Numbered from the stretch's first letter, positions 26,861-36,407 are shown. The stretch: 64,000 nucleotides of DNA from Streptomyces sp. NBC_00234 (GCF_036195325.1 NZ_CP108101.1:3100001-3164000); one strand, 5' to 3'. Notes: a model not told the origin generated them from the letters alone. Numbers and translations are program-made.

Positions 26861-29049
26861 GCCACGGGCCTCCGGTCCCGTCCGGCGACCGCGCGTCCGC
26901 TCTGCTGGGCGCCGGGCGTGCCCACCACTCCCGTGCGGCGCAGCTTCTGCCAGCGCAGCCGGCCGCCGGTGAGAGCGGTGATCCACGACTGGAGCAGCAC
27001 CACGTACATGAGCTGGCGGTACAGGATCTGCTGGAGCGGCAGGGAGATCAGGTGGACCATGCGCTCCCGGTCGAGCCGGAAGGCGTACGCGGCGCAGACC
27101 GCCTGCACCACGAGGACGCCGAACCAGGCGGCGACCGTCTTCCCCGTCGGGCCGAAGACCAGTCCGTACAGCAGGAAGACGTCGATGAGGGGGGCCAGCA
27201 GCGGGGCGACGACCATGAAGAGCGAGACGAAGGGAAGCCCGACCCGTCCGAAGCGGCCCGAGGGGCCCCGCTCGATGACGGCGCGGCGGTGCTTCCAGAT
27301 CGCCTGCATGGTGCCGTAGGACCACCGGTAGCGCTGCGACCACAGCTGCTGCACGGACTCCGGCGCCTCGGTCCAGGCCCGCGCGTTCTCCGCGTACACG
27401 ACGCGCCAGCCGTCCCTGTGCAGGGCCATGGTGACGTCGGTGTCCTCGGCGAGGGTGTCCTCGCTCATGCCGCCGACCCGGTCCAGCGCGTCGCGGCGGA
27501 AGGCTCCGACGGCGCCGGGGATGGTCGGCATGCAGCCCAGCAGGTCGTACATCCTGCGGTCCAGGTTGAAGCCCATCACGTACTCGATGTGCTGCCAGGC
27601 GCCGATGAGCGAGTCGCGGTTGCCGACCTTGGCGTTGCCCGCGACCGCGCCGACGCGCGGGTCGGCGAACGGCTGGACGAGCTCGCGGACCGTGGAGGGT
27701 TCGAAGACCGTGTCGCCGTCCATCATCACGACGATGTCGTAACGGGCGTGGGCGATGCCGTTGTTGAGGGCGGCGGGCTTGCCCGCGTTGCGCTGGCGGA
27801 CGACCCGGACGTTCGGCAGACGCAGCGCCTGGACGATGTCCGCCGTTCCGTCGGTCGAACCGTCGTCGATGACGATGATCTCGACCGGATAGTCGCTGGC
27901 CACCAGCGAGCGCACGGTGGCGGCGATGCATTCGCGTTCGTTGTAGGCGGGAACCAGCACCGAAACCGGCCGGGCGAGCGGCGGGCCCCAGCTGAAGTCC
28001 TTCCTGCGCACCCGCCTCGCGTGCAGGAACGAGAGCAGCAGCATCAGGCCGAAGCGGGCGATGACCAGCCCGCCGATGGCGGCGAGACCGACCACGAGCA
28101 CATCGGTGATCCGCTCCGAGACGCTGACGGCGGAGACGAACGCCTTGCCCTTGAGCAGCGCGAATCCGGTGGCCGGGGTGTGCGCGCTGGGGGCGCCGAG
28201 GGCCGCGGTCAGGTTGGTGAACTCGTAGCCCCGCTGCTCCATCTGCGGCAGGAACGTGCCCAGGGCGGCCACGGTCTGGGACCGGTCGCCACCGGAGTCG
28301 TGCATCAGGATGATGGCGCCCTGTCCGCCCTTGGGCGTGGCGCGCTCGATGATCGCGGGGACGCCGGGGCGCTTCCAGTCCTCGCTGTCGGTGTTGTTCA
28401 CGACGGTGAGATAGCCGCGGCTGCCGATGTACTGCGTCACGGGCCAGGACTTGTTGTCCATCGCGTCGGAGAACGAGGAGTACGGCGGCCGGAACAGGGA
28501 CGTACGGATACCGGCCGCCCCCGCCAGCACCAGCTGGTTCTGGGAGAGCTCCCAGTCGATGCGCCCGGGCGTCTGGTAGGAGAGGTCGGGGTGGTTGAAG
28601 GTGTGCAGTCCGATCTCGTGGCCCTCGTCGACCATGCGCTGGACGAGTTCCGGGTAGCGCGAGGCCATGGTGCCGGTGACGAAGAAGACGCCGTGTGCGT
28701 CGTACTTCTTCAGGGCGTCCAGGACCCGCGGGGTCCAGACCGGGTCGGGGCCGTCGTCGAAGGTGAGGACGATCTTGCGGTCGGGTATCCGGAGCGTCTT
28801 GGCGGGCTCGGTCGCGGACCGGGCGTCGATGACCGGACCGCCCTCCAGGACGTTCTTCGGCACCTGTGTGGTGGGCGCCGGCGGCTGGATCCGGTGGTCC
28901 GCGAGGATCTCACTGTGTACGTAGCCACGCAGCATGAGCATGGCGAGCAGAGCGACAAGAAGGAGCGAGGGCAGCAGATAACGCATGGGGAGTCTGCGCT
29001 TCGGCCGCTTCTTCCGGTGGTGCGTGACCCGCGGGGCGGGGGGTGTCAT
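26857..29049 (-). CDS. matB: MatB: polysaccharide deacetylase fused to GT2 synthase
   Basis: 730 residues. N-terminal anchor helix about 24-42. NodB deacetylase domain about 90-280 with metal-binding D98-D99 in T-F-D-D-G-P, H149 and H153 in H-T-F-N-H, and R-P-P-Y. A membrane helix near 320. GT2 synthase domain about 345-610 with D-D-G-S-T-D-G-T, M-D-G-D-T, A-E-D-T-D and Q-R-Y-R-W, then further helices. The order deacetylase-synthase in one chain fits synthesis and partial deacetylation of a beta-1,6-GlcNAc-type polymer. From memory, MatA/MatB of S. coelicolor/lividans make such a polymer and cause pellet formation. Confidence 0.88.
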   Translation of the reverse strand: MTPPAPRVTHHRKKRPKRRLPMRYLLPSLLLVALLAMLMLRGYVHSEILADHRIQPPAPTTQVPKNVLEGGPVIDARSATEPAKTLRIPDRKIVLTFDDGPDPVWTPRVLDALKKYDAHGVFFVTGTMASRYPELVQRMVDEGHEIGLHTFNHPDLSYQTPGRIDWELSQNQLVLAGAAGIRTSLFRPPYSSFSDAMDNKSWPVTQYIGSRGYLTVVNNTDSEDWKRPGVPAIIERATPKGGQGAIILMHDSGGDRSQTVAALGTFLPQMEQRGYEFTNLTAALGAPSAHTPATGFALLKGKAFVSAVSVSERITDVLVVGLAAIGGLVIARFGLMLLLSFLHARRVRRKDFSWGPPLARPVSVLVPAYNERECIAATVRSLVASDYPVEIIVIDDGSTDGTADIVQALRLPNVRVVRQRNAGKPAALNNGIAHARYDIVVMMDGDTVFEPSTVRELVQPFADPRVGAVAGNAKVGNRDSLIGAWQHIEYVMGFNLDRRMYDLLGCMPTIPGAVGAFRRDALDRVGGMSEDTLAEDTDVTMALHRDGWRVVYAENARAWTEAPESVQQLWSQRYRWSYGTMQAIWKHRRAVIERGPSGRFGRVGLPFVSLFMVVAPLLAPLIDVFLLYGLVFGPTGKTVAAWFGVLVVQAVCAAYAFRLDRERMVHLISLPLQQILYRQLMYVVLLQSWITALTGGRLRWQKLRRTGVVGTPGAQQSGRAVAGRDRRPVA

Positions 29050-29721
29050 TTACTGGGCGCCTTCTTGTTCATCCACCGGCGGAACTGTCGTCTCGACGGG
29101 CGGGTCCGGGCTTTCCGAGGGCTCCACGGGCGACGAGGAGCTGGGGACGGGCGAATCGGAGGCCGAGGCCGGAGCGGAGGACCGCGAAGGCTCCTCGGCG
29201 CCCTGGGAGGACGCGACGGGCAGCGACACCCGGTCGGCCGGGCCCGGCCCGGCCGGGACGGGGTCGGAGCCGTTGGCGGACTGCGGTGCGCCGCTGGGAA
29301 CGGCCTGCTCCGCAGAGGGGGTGGCGCCGGGACCGGTGGGTCCGGAGCTCGTCTCCGTGCCCGTGGACTCGGTCGGGGCGGGCTGCACCTCGACCTCGGC
29401 CGACTTCTCCTGCTGCCCCGAGATGGGCAGCCAGGGCGCGCTGGAGTTGCCGCCGAGGAGTGCGACGACCAGCGTCACGGCGTAGCCGGCGCAGATCGCC
29501 GCGAGCAGCCAGCCCACACGCCGGAGCGACTTGCTGCGCCGGCCGCTCTCGTCGACGAAGACCGGGCCGTCGGAGCCTTCCGGCGTGCCCGGTTCTATGG
29601 CCAGTTCGGAGAGTTGTCTTCCGAGGCCGTCGAGTTGGAGTGTGACCTCGTTCGGCTCATGCGTATGCCCGGTTCGGGTACCTTCACGCCAATTTTCCAC
29701 AGGTGTACGCACATCCCCCAC
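29050..29721 (-). CDS. matA: MatA: membrane protein with long extracytoplasmic Pro/Ser/Thr-rich tail
   Basis: About 223 residues. Cytoplasmic part 1-68, one membrane helix at 69-90, then a tail of more than 130 residues rich in Pro, Ser, Thr, Glu and Gly and probably unfolded. The tail could span or bind the cell wall. The stop codon is immediately before the matB start, so the genes are coupled. Required with MatB for aggregation in the remembered mat studies; no enzymatic motif is visible. The start is uncertain: GTG 29721 and GTG 29712 are both possible, and neither has a good ribosome site. Confidence 0.75.
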   Translation of the reverse strand: MGDVRTPVENWREGTRTGHTHEPNEVTLQLDGLGRQLSELAIEPGTPEGSDGPVFVDESGRRSKSLRRVGWLLAAICAGYAVTLVVALLGGNSSAPWLPISGQQEKSAEVEVQPAPTESTGTETSSGPTGPGATPSAEQAVPSGAPQSANGSDPVPAGPGPADRVSLPVASSQGAEEPSRSSAPASASDSPVPSSSSPVEPSESPDPPVETTVPPVDEQEGAQ

Positions 29722-29866
29722 TCAATGAACCGGGAGCAAGCGGAATGACCGGTTTCGCGCGGTCGGAAGGGGCCCCAGCCCTGCCCACGCACATCAGTCC
29801 CAGTGCACCCGGACCATGAATGTAGCGCACGTCGCGGACCCTGAAGCTCCGGTACCGGGGTGTTGT

Positions 29867-30838
29867 TCAGGAACGGTGACGCATCAGTGACGCATCGATT
29901 TCCGGCAGCCAAGATCCAGATGGACGCACCATCCACCCCTCCTCCTCCGCCAGTTGGGCGACCGCTGCGCGCAGAGCGGACAGACCGGGGTGAATCAGAC
30001 CGTCGCGCCAGACCATGACGAGGGGCGACAGCGGTACGGGCCGGACCAGCGGGCGGACCACGGTTCCGGGTATCGGCGGAAAGTCGACGACCGCGAGCAC
30101 GGGGTTCCCCGACTTGGCCATCACCCTCTGGAATTCGGCCACTCCGACGGCGAGCGGGACGGGCGCGGCGAGCACGACGGACCACTCGTCGAACAGCAGC
30201 CGCGCAAGGTCCGTCCACTCACGGGTGCGCTCGTTGCCCGCACCCGCGTAGACGGTTTCACCGGCCAACTCCCCCATCGCCACGACCTCGCGTCCGGCGA
30301 GTGGATGATCACGGGGCAACAGGAGGGCCATCGGCTCGTAGCGCACGGGCTGCACGGAGAGCCGGGCGCGCACCGCCGGGTCGAGCCCGGCGGCCCGACC
30401 GAAGGAGACGTCGAGCCGCCCGGCGAGCACCTCACCGGCCGCCCAGGTCAGACCGCTCTCGAAGCGGGCCATCAGTTCGCACTCCGGAGCCAGCTCCCGC
30501 GCACGGGCCAGCACCCGGGCCGCGGTCATGCCGTCGGTGTTGAGGTCGACGAGCAGCGGCCGGGCGGCCGGGTCGCCGAAGGCGGCGGCCAGACCGTCCT
30601 GGGCGTCCAGCACCCGCCGGGCGTACGGGAGGAGCCGCTCACCGTCCGCGGTCAGGGAGACCTGCCGGGTGGTGCGTACGAAGAGCTCGGCGCCGAGCTC
30701 GCGCTCCAGCCGGCGGATGTCCCTGCTCAGCGCCTGCTGGGCGAGGTAGAGCCGGGCCGCTGCGCGGGTGAAGTGCAGCTCCTCGGCCACCGCGAGGAAG
30801 GCGCGCAGGAGCCGGGGATCGATGTCGGAGGTCGCCAC
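29867..30838 (-). CDS. LysR-family transcriptional regulator
   Basis: 323 residues, GTG 30838. Helix-turn-helix at about 18-45 (F-T-R-A-A-A-R-L-Y-L-A-Q-Q-A-L-S) and a type 2 periplasmic-binding-like effector domain from about 92. Divergent from the MFS gene at 30921, with an 82-base shared promoter region, so it most likely controls that exporter and itself. Ligand unknown. Confidence 0.9.
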   Translation of the reverse strand: MATSDIDPRLLRAFLAVAEELHFTRAAARLYLAQQALSRDIRRLERELGAELFVRTTRQVSLTADGERLLPYARRVLDAQDGLAAAFGDPAARPLLVDLNTDGMTAARVLARARELAPECELMARFESGLTWAAGEVLAGRLDVSFGRAAGLDPAVRARLSVQPVRYEPMALLLPRDHPLAGREVVAMGELAGETVYAGAGNERTREWTDLARLLFDEWSVVLAAPVPLAVGVAEFQRVMAKSGNPVLAVVDFPPIPGTVVRPLVRPVPLSPLVMVWRDGLIHPGLSALRAAVAQLAEEEGWMVRPSGSWLPEIDASLMRHRS

Positions 30839-30920
30839 GCGCAGAATTTACAACACAGGTGCGTTAATCGGGAGAACAAGGTGTTGGACCGCACGGACCG
30901 GGCGCCACGACGCTTGGCGC
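30839..30920. promoter_or_regulatory. Divergent LysR/MFS promoter region
   Basis: An unusually A/T-rich patch (TTTACAACACAGG, then GTTAATCG) at 30846-30873 includes spaced T/A ends of the T-N11-A kind bound by LysR proteins. Candidate operator only. Confidence 0.35.
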
Positions 30921-32162
30921 ATGCCTCCCGACACCGCCACCGGTACCGCCGCCCCGACAGAACGGGCCGGGTACGGCCACGCCCCGGCGTCCCCGGTGTC
31001 GCGGCGGCCGTTCGCACCGTACCGTCAGCTGCTCGCCGCCCCCGGCGTCCGCGCGTTCACCGCGGGCAATCTGCTGGCCCGGCTGCCCATGGGAATGTTC
31101 AGCGTCAGCGCGGTCATCATGATCGCCGGGGCGCACGGCTCGTACGCCCTGGCCGGCGCGGTCACCGCGACCGGTCTCGCCGCCACGGCCGTCGTCGCGC
31201 CCTGGACCGCACGGCTCGTCGACCGGTACGGCCAGGCCCGGGTCGCCGTACCGGCCACCGCGACCGCCGCGCTCGGCTCCCTCGCCCTGGTGCTCTGCGT
31301 CCATTACGACGCCCCGGTCTGGACGCTCTTCGCCTCCTACGCCGCGACGGCCACCACACCCAACACCGGCGGCATGTCGCGCGCCCGCTGGGCGCATCTG
31401 CACCGCGGCGATCCGGCCGCCCTGCACACCGCGAACAGTTTCGAGCAGTCCGCCGACGAGCTCTGCTACATGCTCGGCCCGGTCCTGGCCGCGACCCTCT
31501 GCGGCGCCCTCTTCCCCGAGGCCGGCACCCTCGCCGGCGCGGTCCTGATGATGACCGGTGTCCTGGTCTTCGCCGCCCAGAAGGCGACCGAGCCCCCGGT
31601 GGCGCCCCGTACCCGTACCGCTTCCCCGTTCCGTACCGCCGGAATGCCCGCCCTGCTCGCCGCCTTCCTCGCCACGGGCGCGGTGTTCGGCGCCATGGAG
31701 GTCGCGTCCATCGCCCACGCCGGAGGCGCGATCCTCGCCCTCCAGGCGGCCGGGTCCTGTGCCGCGGGCCTGCTGTACGGATCGCTGCGGCCCGTGGCGG
31801 ACGTCCGGCGGCGGCTGCTGCTCTGCCTGACCGGAATGACGGCGCTGATGTCCCTGCCGCTGCTCGCCGCCGCCTCGACCGAGTCGCGGCTGGTGCTCGC
31901 GGGCTGCCTCCTGCTGGCGGGCGCCGCGACCGCGCCGACGATGGTCACCGGGATGACCCTGGTGCAGCGCCTCACTCCCGAAGGACAGCTGAACGAGGGC
32001 ATGACGCTCGCGGTCACGGCCCTGCTCGGTGGCATAGCCGCCGGATCGGCGGCGGGCGGCTGGACGGTCGAGCACGCCGGGACGGTGACCGCCTATGCGG
32101 TCCCCATGGGCGCGGCGGGCCTGGCACTGGTCGTCGCGGCGGCCGGTGTCCGGCGGCACTAG
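30921..32162 (+). CDS. MFS transporter
   Basis: 413 residues with about 12 hydrophobic helices. D-R-Y-G-Q-A-R near residue 98 is the loop 2-3 motif of major facilitator proteins. The N-terminal 30 residues are a cytoplasmic tail. Probable drug or metabolite exporter, paired with a divergent LysR regulator; substrate unknown. The start ATG 30921 follows no strong ribosome site. It ends just before the ssrA terminator. Confidence 0.85.
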   Translation: MPPDTATGTAAPTERAGYGHAPASPVSRRPFAPYRQLLAAPGVRAFTAGNLLARLPMGMFSVSAVIMIAGAHGSYALAGAVTATGLAATAVVAPWTARLVDRYGQARVAVPATATAALGSLALVLCVHYDAPVWTLFASYAATATTPNTGGMSRARWAHLHRGDPAALHTANSFEQSADELCYMLGPVLAATLCGALFPEAGTLAGAVLMMTGVLVFAAQKATEPPVAPRTRTASPFRTAGMPALLAAFLATGAVFGAMEVASIAHAGGAILALQAAGSCAAGLLYGSLRPVADVRRRLLLCLTGMTALMSLPLLAAASTESRLVLAGCLLLAGAATAPTMVTGMTLVQRLTPEGQLNEGMTLAVTALLGGIAAGSAAGGWTVEHAGTVTAYAVPMGAAGLALVVAAAGVRRH

Positions 32163-32200
32163 CGGGGACATCGGGGCCGGCGGGGACATCGGGGCCGAAA

Positions 32201-32242
32201 ACACGAGGACCCCGTTGCCGGTGGGCAACGGGGTCCTCGTGT
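32201..32242 (-). terminator. Intrinsic terminator of ssrA (also serves MFS gene)
   Basis: A perfect 19-bp stem with loop GGTG, followed on the minus strand by TTTT, 13 bases past the tmRNA 3' end. Also positioned to stop plus-strand transcripts from the MFS gene. Confidence 0.85.
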
Positions 32243-32254
32243 ACATGGGAATTG

Positions 32255-32640
32255 TGGAGATGGCGGGAATCGAACCCGCGTCCAACGGTGCAGAACCAGG
32301 GCTTCTCCGAGTGCAGTTCGCTGCGCTTTTCTCGGCCCCGGAGATCTCGCGAACAAGTCTCCGACAGGCCCAGCCACTGTTTGATTTCCCACTGAACCCC
32401 GTGACCGGGCTCAGCGGTTTAGTCCCCTAGATTATGCCAGGGTCCGGGTCGGGAACACCCCCGGGCTGACACCCATTAAGGGTCCCTCACTCACTGCTTA
32501 TTAGGCAGCGAGGGCGAAGGACTGGGAATCGCTCTTGGAATTGGCGATTATTGGTTGCGACATATGGTTTACGAGATCATTGCCGCTTCCTCGACTCGCT
32601 TCCCCTGCTTCGACATCCGCTGTCGAAACCGATCATCCCC
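32255..32640 (-). ncRNA. ssrA: tmRNA (transfer-messenger RNA)
   Basis: Rescues stalled ribosomes by trans-translation with SmpB. The 5' end GGGGATG pairs with the 3' end CATCTCC to form the acceptor stem. The T-loop stem GCGGG-TTCGATT-CCCGC precedes it, and GGTTTCGAC at the 5' end is the D-loop-like segment. The tag frame begins at GCC 32545 and ends in two TAA codons (32501-32503, 32498-32500), giving the tag A-N-S-K-S-D-S-Q-S-F-A-L-A-A. The A-L-A-A end is the proteolysis signal. The encoded discriminator A is followed by CA rather than a full CCA, so CCA is probably added by nucleotidyltransferase. Upstream A-rich GATAAA may be the -10 box. Confidence 0.95.
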
Positions 32641-32664
32641 ATGTTTTTTTATCAAGGTGGTCCA

Positions 32665-32678
32665 CACCCCGTGGGGTG
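32665..32678. promoter_or_regulatory. Palindrome CACCCCGTGGGGTG between smpB and ssrA
   Basis: A perfect 14-bp palindrome 25-38 bases upstream of the ssrA start, overlapping where the -35 element should be, and 51 bases past smpB. It could be an operator for ssrA or the end of the smpB transcript. Confidence 0.4.
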
Positions 32679-32728
32679 CAGTTGCCATCGTACGTGACCA
32701 ACGCACGACGGTGCCAGCCTATTCCTGC

Positions 32729-33217
32729 TCAGGCGCTGCGCTGACGTCGCCGGGCCGCCGAGATCGCACGGTTCGTCTCCCTCGTGTCCTGCTTCTCGCG
32801 GAGCGTCTGCCGCTTGTCGAACTCCTTCTTGCCCTTCGCGAGCGCGATCTCGACCTTGACGCGGCCGTCCTTGAAGTACAGCGCGAGGGGCACGATGGTG
32901 TGCCCCGACTCCTGCGACTTCGACGCCAGCTTGTCGATCTCGGCCCGGTGCATCAGCAGCTTGCGCTTGCGCTTGGCCGTGTGGTTGGTCCAGGTCCCCT
33001 GCACGTACTCCGGGACGTGGATGTTGTGCAGCCATGCCTCGTTGCCGTCGATCTGGACGAAGCCGTCCACCAGCGAGGCCCGGCCCATCCGCAGTGACTT
33101 GACCTCGGTGCCCATCAGCACCAGGCCGCACTCGTAGGTGTCGAGGATGTGGTAGTCGTGCCGCGCCTTCTTGTTCTGCGCGATCATCTTGCGCCCTGTG
33201 TCTTTTTCCTTGGCCAT
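32729..33217 (-). CDS. smpB: SsrA-binding protein
   Basis: 162 residues, normal length. N-K-K-A-R-H-D-Y near 15, E-V-K-S-L-R near 38, N-I-H-V-P-E-Y near 65 and the C-terminal basic helix (K-R-Q-T-L-R-E-K then A-A-R-R-R-Q-R) are the SmpB landmarks. Binds tmRNA and places it in the ribosomal A site. It lies directly upstream of ssrA on the same strand, 18 bases after the S41 peptidase gene, in the ftsE-ftsX-peptidase-smpB-ssrA block. Confidence 0.96.
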   Translation of the reverse strand: MAKEKDTGRKMIAQNKKARHDYHILDTYECGLVLMGTEVKSLRMGRASLVDGFVQIDGNEAWLHNIHVPEYVQGTWTNHTAKRKRKLLMHRAEIDKLASKSQESGHTIVPLALYFKDGRVKVEIALAKGKKEFDKRQTLREKQDTRETNRAISAARRRQRSA

Positions 33218-33235
33218 AGTGCGGTCATTTTCGCA

Positions 33236-34426
33236 CTACGACCCACCCCCGAGGCCACTCAATACTGTCTCGGCCCGCTGCTGGGCCTCCGTACCGGCCA
33301 CGAGGTCCGGGGTGATGCCCTGTCCGTCCACGCTGCGGCCCGTCGGTGTGCGGTAGTGCCCGACGGTCAGTTCGGCCACCGAGCCGCCCGCGAGCTTGCT
33401 CGGCATCTGCACGGAGCCCTTGCCGAAGGTGCGCGTGCCCACGGTGACGGCGCGGCCACGGTCCTGGAGCGCCCCGGTCAGGAGTTCGGCCGCGCTCATC
33501 GTGCCGCCGTCGACGAGGACGACGAGGGGACGGTCGGTGTCGCCCCCCGGTTCGGCGTTCAGGGCGCGCTGGTCGCCGTGCACGTCGTAGGTGGCGACGA
33601 GGCCGCCGTCCAGGAAGGCGGAGGCGGCGGTGACCGCCTCGGTGACCAGGCCGCCCGCGTTGGCGCGGAGGTCGAGGAGGATTCCGGCGTCCGGGTGGGC
33701 CGCGCGCACGGCGTCGCGGATCTCGGTGCCCGTCCCCTTGGTGAAGGCGGTGACCTTGATCAGGACCGCGGAGGACGGGGCACTGCCCAGCCGCCGGACC
33801 GTGACGGCCTCGGTGGAGAGCCTGGCCCGGCGCAGGGTCTCGGTCCAGCCGTGGCCGTCGCGCCGGAGGCCCAGGACGACCTCGGTGCCCGCCCGGGCGT
33901 CCGTGCGGTCCCCGCGCAGCAGGGCGACGACCTCGGCGACGGGACGCCGGTCGACCCGGTGGCCGTCGACCGTGCGCAGTTGATCGCCCTTGCGGATGCC
34001 CGCCCGGTCCGCGGGACCGCCGGGCTCGACACGGGACACGGTGACCGTCCCGCCGGCCGAGCGGCGGGCGGAGAGGCCGACACCGGTGTACGAGCCGTCG
34101 AGTGCCTGCTCGAAGTCCGCGTACTCCTGCTCGTCGTACACCGCGCCCCAGCGGTCCCCACTGCGGCTGACGGCGTCCTGGGCCGCGTCGGTGACCGACT
34201 TCCCGTCGGCCTCGGCCTCGGCGGCGGCGTCCTCGACCGCCTCACGGTCCCGGGGGTCCACGGCGGAGGCCACGGAGCGGGCCTGTATGCCGGGGTTCCT
34301 CCGGTCGTCCTGACGCGGCAGCGAACCGGTGGCGGCGGCGGTGGCGAGCACACACCCGAAGATCAATGTCAGGGCCGCCCCGCGGTGGAGACCGCGGGGC
34401 CCGAAGCGGTGCGTGGGGCCTGACAT
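33236..34426 (-). CDS. S41 family C-terminal processing peptidase with PDZ domain
   Basis: 396 residues, ATG 34426. The N-terminal signal/anchor helix is about 13-35. The PDZ domain (about 115-200) includes G-V-G-L-S-A-R and G-I-R-K-G-D-Q-L. The protease core has the catalytic Ser in G-T-M-S-A-A-E-L-L and the Lys in T-F-G-K-G-S-V-Q. Extracytoplasmic serine protease, target unknown. Its position between FtsX and SmpB is conserved in actinobacteria and could link it to envelope remodelling controlled by FtsEX (inference). Confidence 0.9.
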   Translation of the reverse strand: MSGPTHRFGPRGLHRGAALTLIFGCVLATAAATGSLPRQDDRRNPGIQARSVASAVDPRDREAVEDAAAEAEADGKSVTDAAQDAVSRSGDRWGAVYDEQEYADFEQALDGSYTGVGLSARRSAGGTVTVSRVEPGGPADRAGIRKGDQLRTVDGHRVDRRPVAEVVALLRGDRTDARAGTEVVLGLRRDGHGWTETLRRARLSTEAVTVRRLGSAPSSAVLIKVTAFTKGTGTEIRDAVRAAHPDAGILLDLRANAGGLVTEAVTAASAFLDGGLVATYDVHGDQRALNAEPGGDTDRPLVVLVDGGTMSAAELLTGALQDRGRAVTVGTRTFGKGSVQMPSKLAGGSVAELTVGHYRTPTGRSVDGQGITPDLVAGTEAQQRAETVLSGLGGGS

Positions 34427-34446
34427 GGCGTCGAGTCTAGGACAAG

Positions 34447-34488
34447 GCCCCGGCGCCGCACGGCCGGTTGGCCGCGCGGCGCCGGGGC
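34447..34488 (-). terminator. Terminator after ftsX
   Basis: Outer stem GCCCCGGCGCCGC with its exact complement (13 bp) and an inner 5-bp stem CGGCC-GGTT-GGCCG, in the 67-base gap between the ftsX stop and the S41 peptidase start. Confidence 0.7.
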
Positions 34489-34493
34489 GCATC

Positions 34494-35414
34494 TCACACC
34501 TTGAGGTACTTGCGGAGCGCGAAGAGCGCCGCGAAGGCCGGCATCAGCAGGCCGATCGCGAGGACCAGCGGCAGCTTCGTGAGGACCGCGTCCCAGCCGA
34601 TGAACTCGATCAGGTTCAGCTTCTCCTGGAGGGCGAGTCCACCGTCGATCAGGAAGTACCGGCCTCCTATCAGCATGAGGCAGGCGAGTACGCCACCGAT
34701 CAGTCCGGCGAAGGCGGCCTCCATGATGAACGGCATCTGGATGTAGAAGCCGGAGGCGCCGACGAGCCGCATGATCCCCGTCTCCCGTCTGCGGCTGAAC
34801 GCCGAGACGCGGACGGTGTTGACGATCAGCATCAGCGCGATGACCAGCATCAGCGCCATGACGAAGAGCGCCACCTTGTTCATGCCGTTCATCAGCCCGA
34901 AGAGGTTGTCCAGAATGGATCTCTGGTCCTGGACGGACTGCACGCCGTCACGCCCCGCGAAGGCGGTGGCGACGACCTTGTACTTCTGCGGGTCCTTCAG
35001 CTTGACCCGGAACGACTCCTGCATCTGGTCCGGCGTGATGTTGCCGGCCATCGGGGAGTCGCCGAACTGCTCCTGGTAGTGCTTGTACGCCTGGTCGACC
35101 GTCTCGAAGAGGACCGGCTTCTCGACGGCGTCCATCTTTTCGAGATCGGCCTTGATCTCCTTCTTCTGCTGAGGAGTGACCGCACCCTTGGCGCACTTGG
35201 GTACGTCCTTGGCGTCACTCTTGTTGCAGAGGAAGATCGAGACGTTGACCTTGTCGTACCAGTAGGTCTTCATCGAGCTGACCTGGTCGCGAATCAGCAG
35301 CGCACCGCCGAACAGGGCGAGCGAGAGGGCGACAGAGACCACCACGGCGAAGGTCATCGTGAGGTTGCGACGGAGACCGACTCCGATCTCCGACAGGACG
35401 AACTGGGCGCGCAT
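34494..35414 (-). CDS. ftsX: Cell division protein FtsX
   Basis: 306 residues. Cytoplasmic N-terminus, first membrane helix about 19-42, a large extracytoplasmic loop (about 45-170), then three helices near 180-205, 230-255 and 275-300. ATG 35414 has GAAAGGA upstream. With FtsE it forms an ABC-type complex that does not import a solute but relays ATP hydrolysis to peptidoglycan hydrolases outside. C63 and C74 in the external loop could form a disulfide. It follows ftsE by 23 bases. Confidence 0.95.
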   Translation of the reverse strand: MRAQFVLSEIGVGLRRNLTMTFAVVVSVALSLALFGGALLIRDQVSSMKTYWYDKVNVSIFLCNKSDAKDVPKCAKGAVTPQQKKEIKADLEKMDAVEKPVLFETVDQAYKHYQEQFGDSPMAGNITPDQMQESFRVKLKDPQKYKVVATAFAGRDGVQSVQDQRSILDNLFGLMNGMNKVALFVMALMLVIALMLIVNTVRVSAFSRRRETGIMRLVGASGFYIQMPFIMEAAFAGLIGGVLACLMLIGGRYFLIDGGLALQEKLNLIEFIGWDAVLTKLPLVLAIGLLMPAFAALFALRKYLKV

Positions 35415-35437
35415 GGCGTCCTTTCAGTACTCGATGC

Positions 35438-36127
35438 TCAGTGCTGGTAGCCGTAGACGCCGCGCGCCTGGTCACGTACGAGACGGCCCTGCTCGAGCTC
35501 GATGACGCGTTTGCGCATCTGGTCGACGATGTTCTGGTCGTGGGTCGCCATGATCACGGTGGTGCCGGTCCGGTTGATCCGGTCCAGCAGCTTCATGATG
35601 CCCACGGAGGTCTGCGGGTCGAGGTTGCCGGTCGGCTCGTCGGCGATCAGCAGCATGGGACGGTTCACGAACGCGCGCGCGATCGCCACGCGCTGCTGCT
35701 CACCACCGGAGAGCTCGCCGGGCATCCGGTCCTCCTTGCCGCCGAGACCGACGAGGTCGAGAACCTGGGGCACCGCCTTGCGGATCTCTCCGCGCGGCTT
35801 GCCGATGACCTCCTGCGCGAAGGCCACGTTCTCGGCGACGGTCTTGTTGGGGAGAAGGCGGAAGTCCTGGAAGACCGTGCCCAACTGGCGGCGCATCTGC
35901 GGCACTTTCCAGTTGGACAGCCGCGCGAGGTCCTTGCCGAGCACATGAACCATGCCCTGGCTGGCGCGCTCTTCACGCAGGATCAGCCGCATGAAGGTGG
36001 ACTTGCCGGAGCCGGAGGAGCCCACCAGGAAGACGAACTCACCCTTCTCGATGTCGAGTGACACATCCCGGAGCGCAGGACGGCTCTGCTTCGGGTAGGT
36101 CTTGGAGACGTTGTCGAATCGGATCAC
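35438..36127 (-). CDS. ftsE: Cell division ATP-binding protein FtsE
   Basis: 229 residues, GTG 36127. Walker [10 protein letters not shown] at 36-44, signature L-S-G-G-E-Q-Q-R, Walker B L-L-I-A-D-E-P and an H-loop in A-T-H-D. ATPase half of FtsEX. First gene of the ftsE-ftsX block. Confidence 0.96.
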   Translation of the reverse strand: MIRFDNVSKTYPKQSRPALRDVSLDIEKGEFVFLVGSSGSGKSTFMRLILREERASQGMVHVLGKDLARLSNWKVPQMRRQLGTVFQDFRLLPNKTVAENVAFAQEVIGKPRGEIRKAVPQVLDLVGLGGKEDRMPGELSGGEQQRVAIARAFVNRPMLLIADEPTGNLDPQTSVGIMKLLDRINRTGTTVIMATHDQNIVDQMRKRVIELEQGRLVRDQARGVYGYQH

Positions 36128-36407
36128 GGATGCACCACGGTCGGCCGGGAGTAGGTGAGCGTGACCATACGCGAACCGGGCTCGCGCGTGCAGGCGGGCT
36201 CCGGCAATGGGTGATTTGTGACGCCCGGAAAGGGCAAATCAGGCGCCCGGAAGCCCGTCCGGGACCGGGTCCGGCGGTACGTTGCCCGGCGGGCCGCGCC
36301 GAAATCCTCGCGAGCTGGCACAGTGGTAGGGGGAACGGTCGTGTTTCCCGGAGCGTTGTGCGGAGAGAACGTGTATGCGGCTCCGCCGCGCGGGAGGAGG
36401 AAAGCGC

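Noticed and set aside
32255..32290. Isolated tRNA gene
   Set aside because: The T-arm and acceptor half near 32255-32290 belong to the tmRNA; the matching 5' acceptor half is 380 bases away, with the tag frame between.
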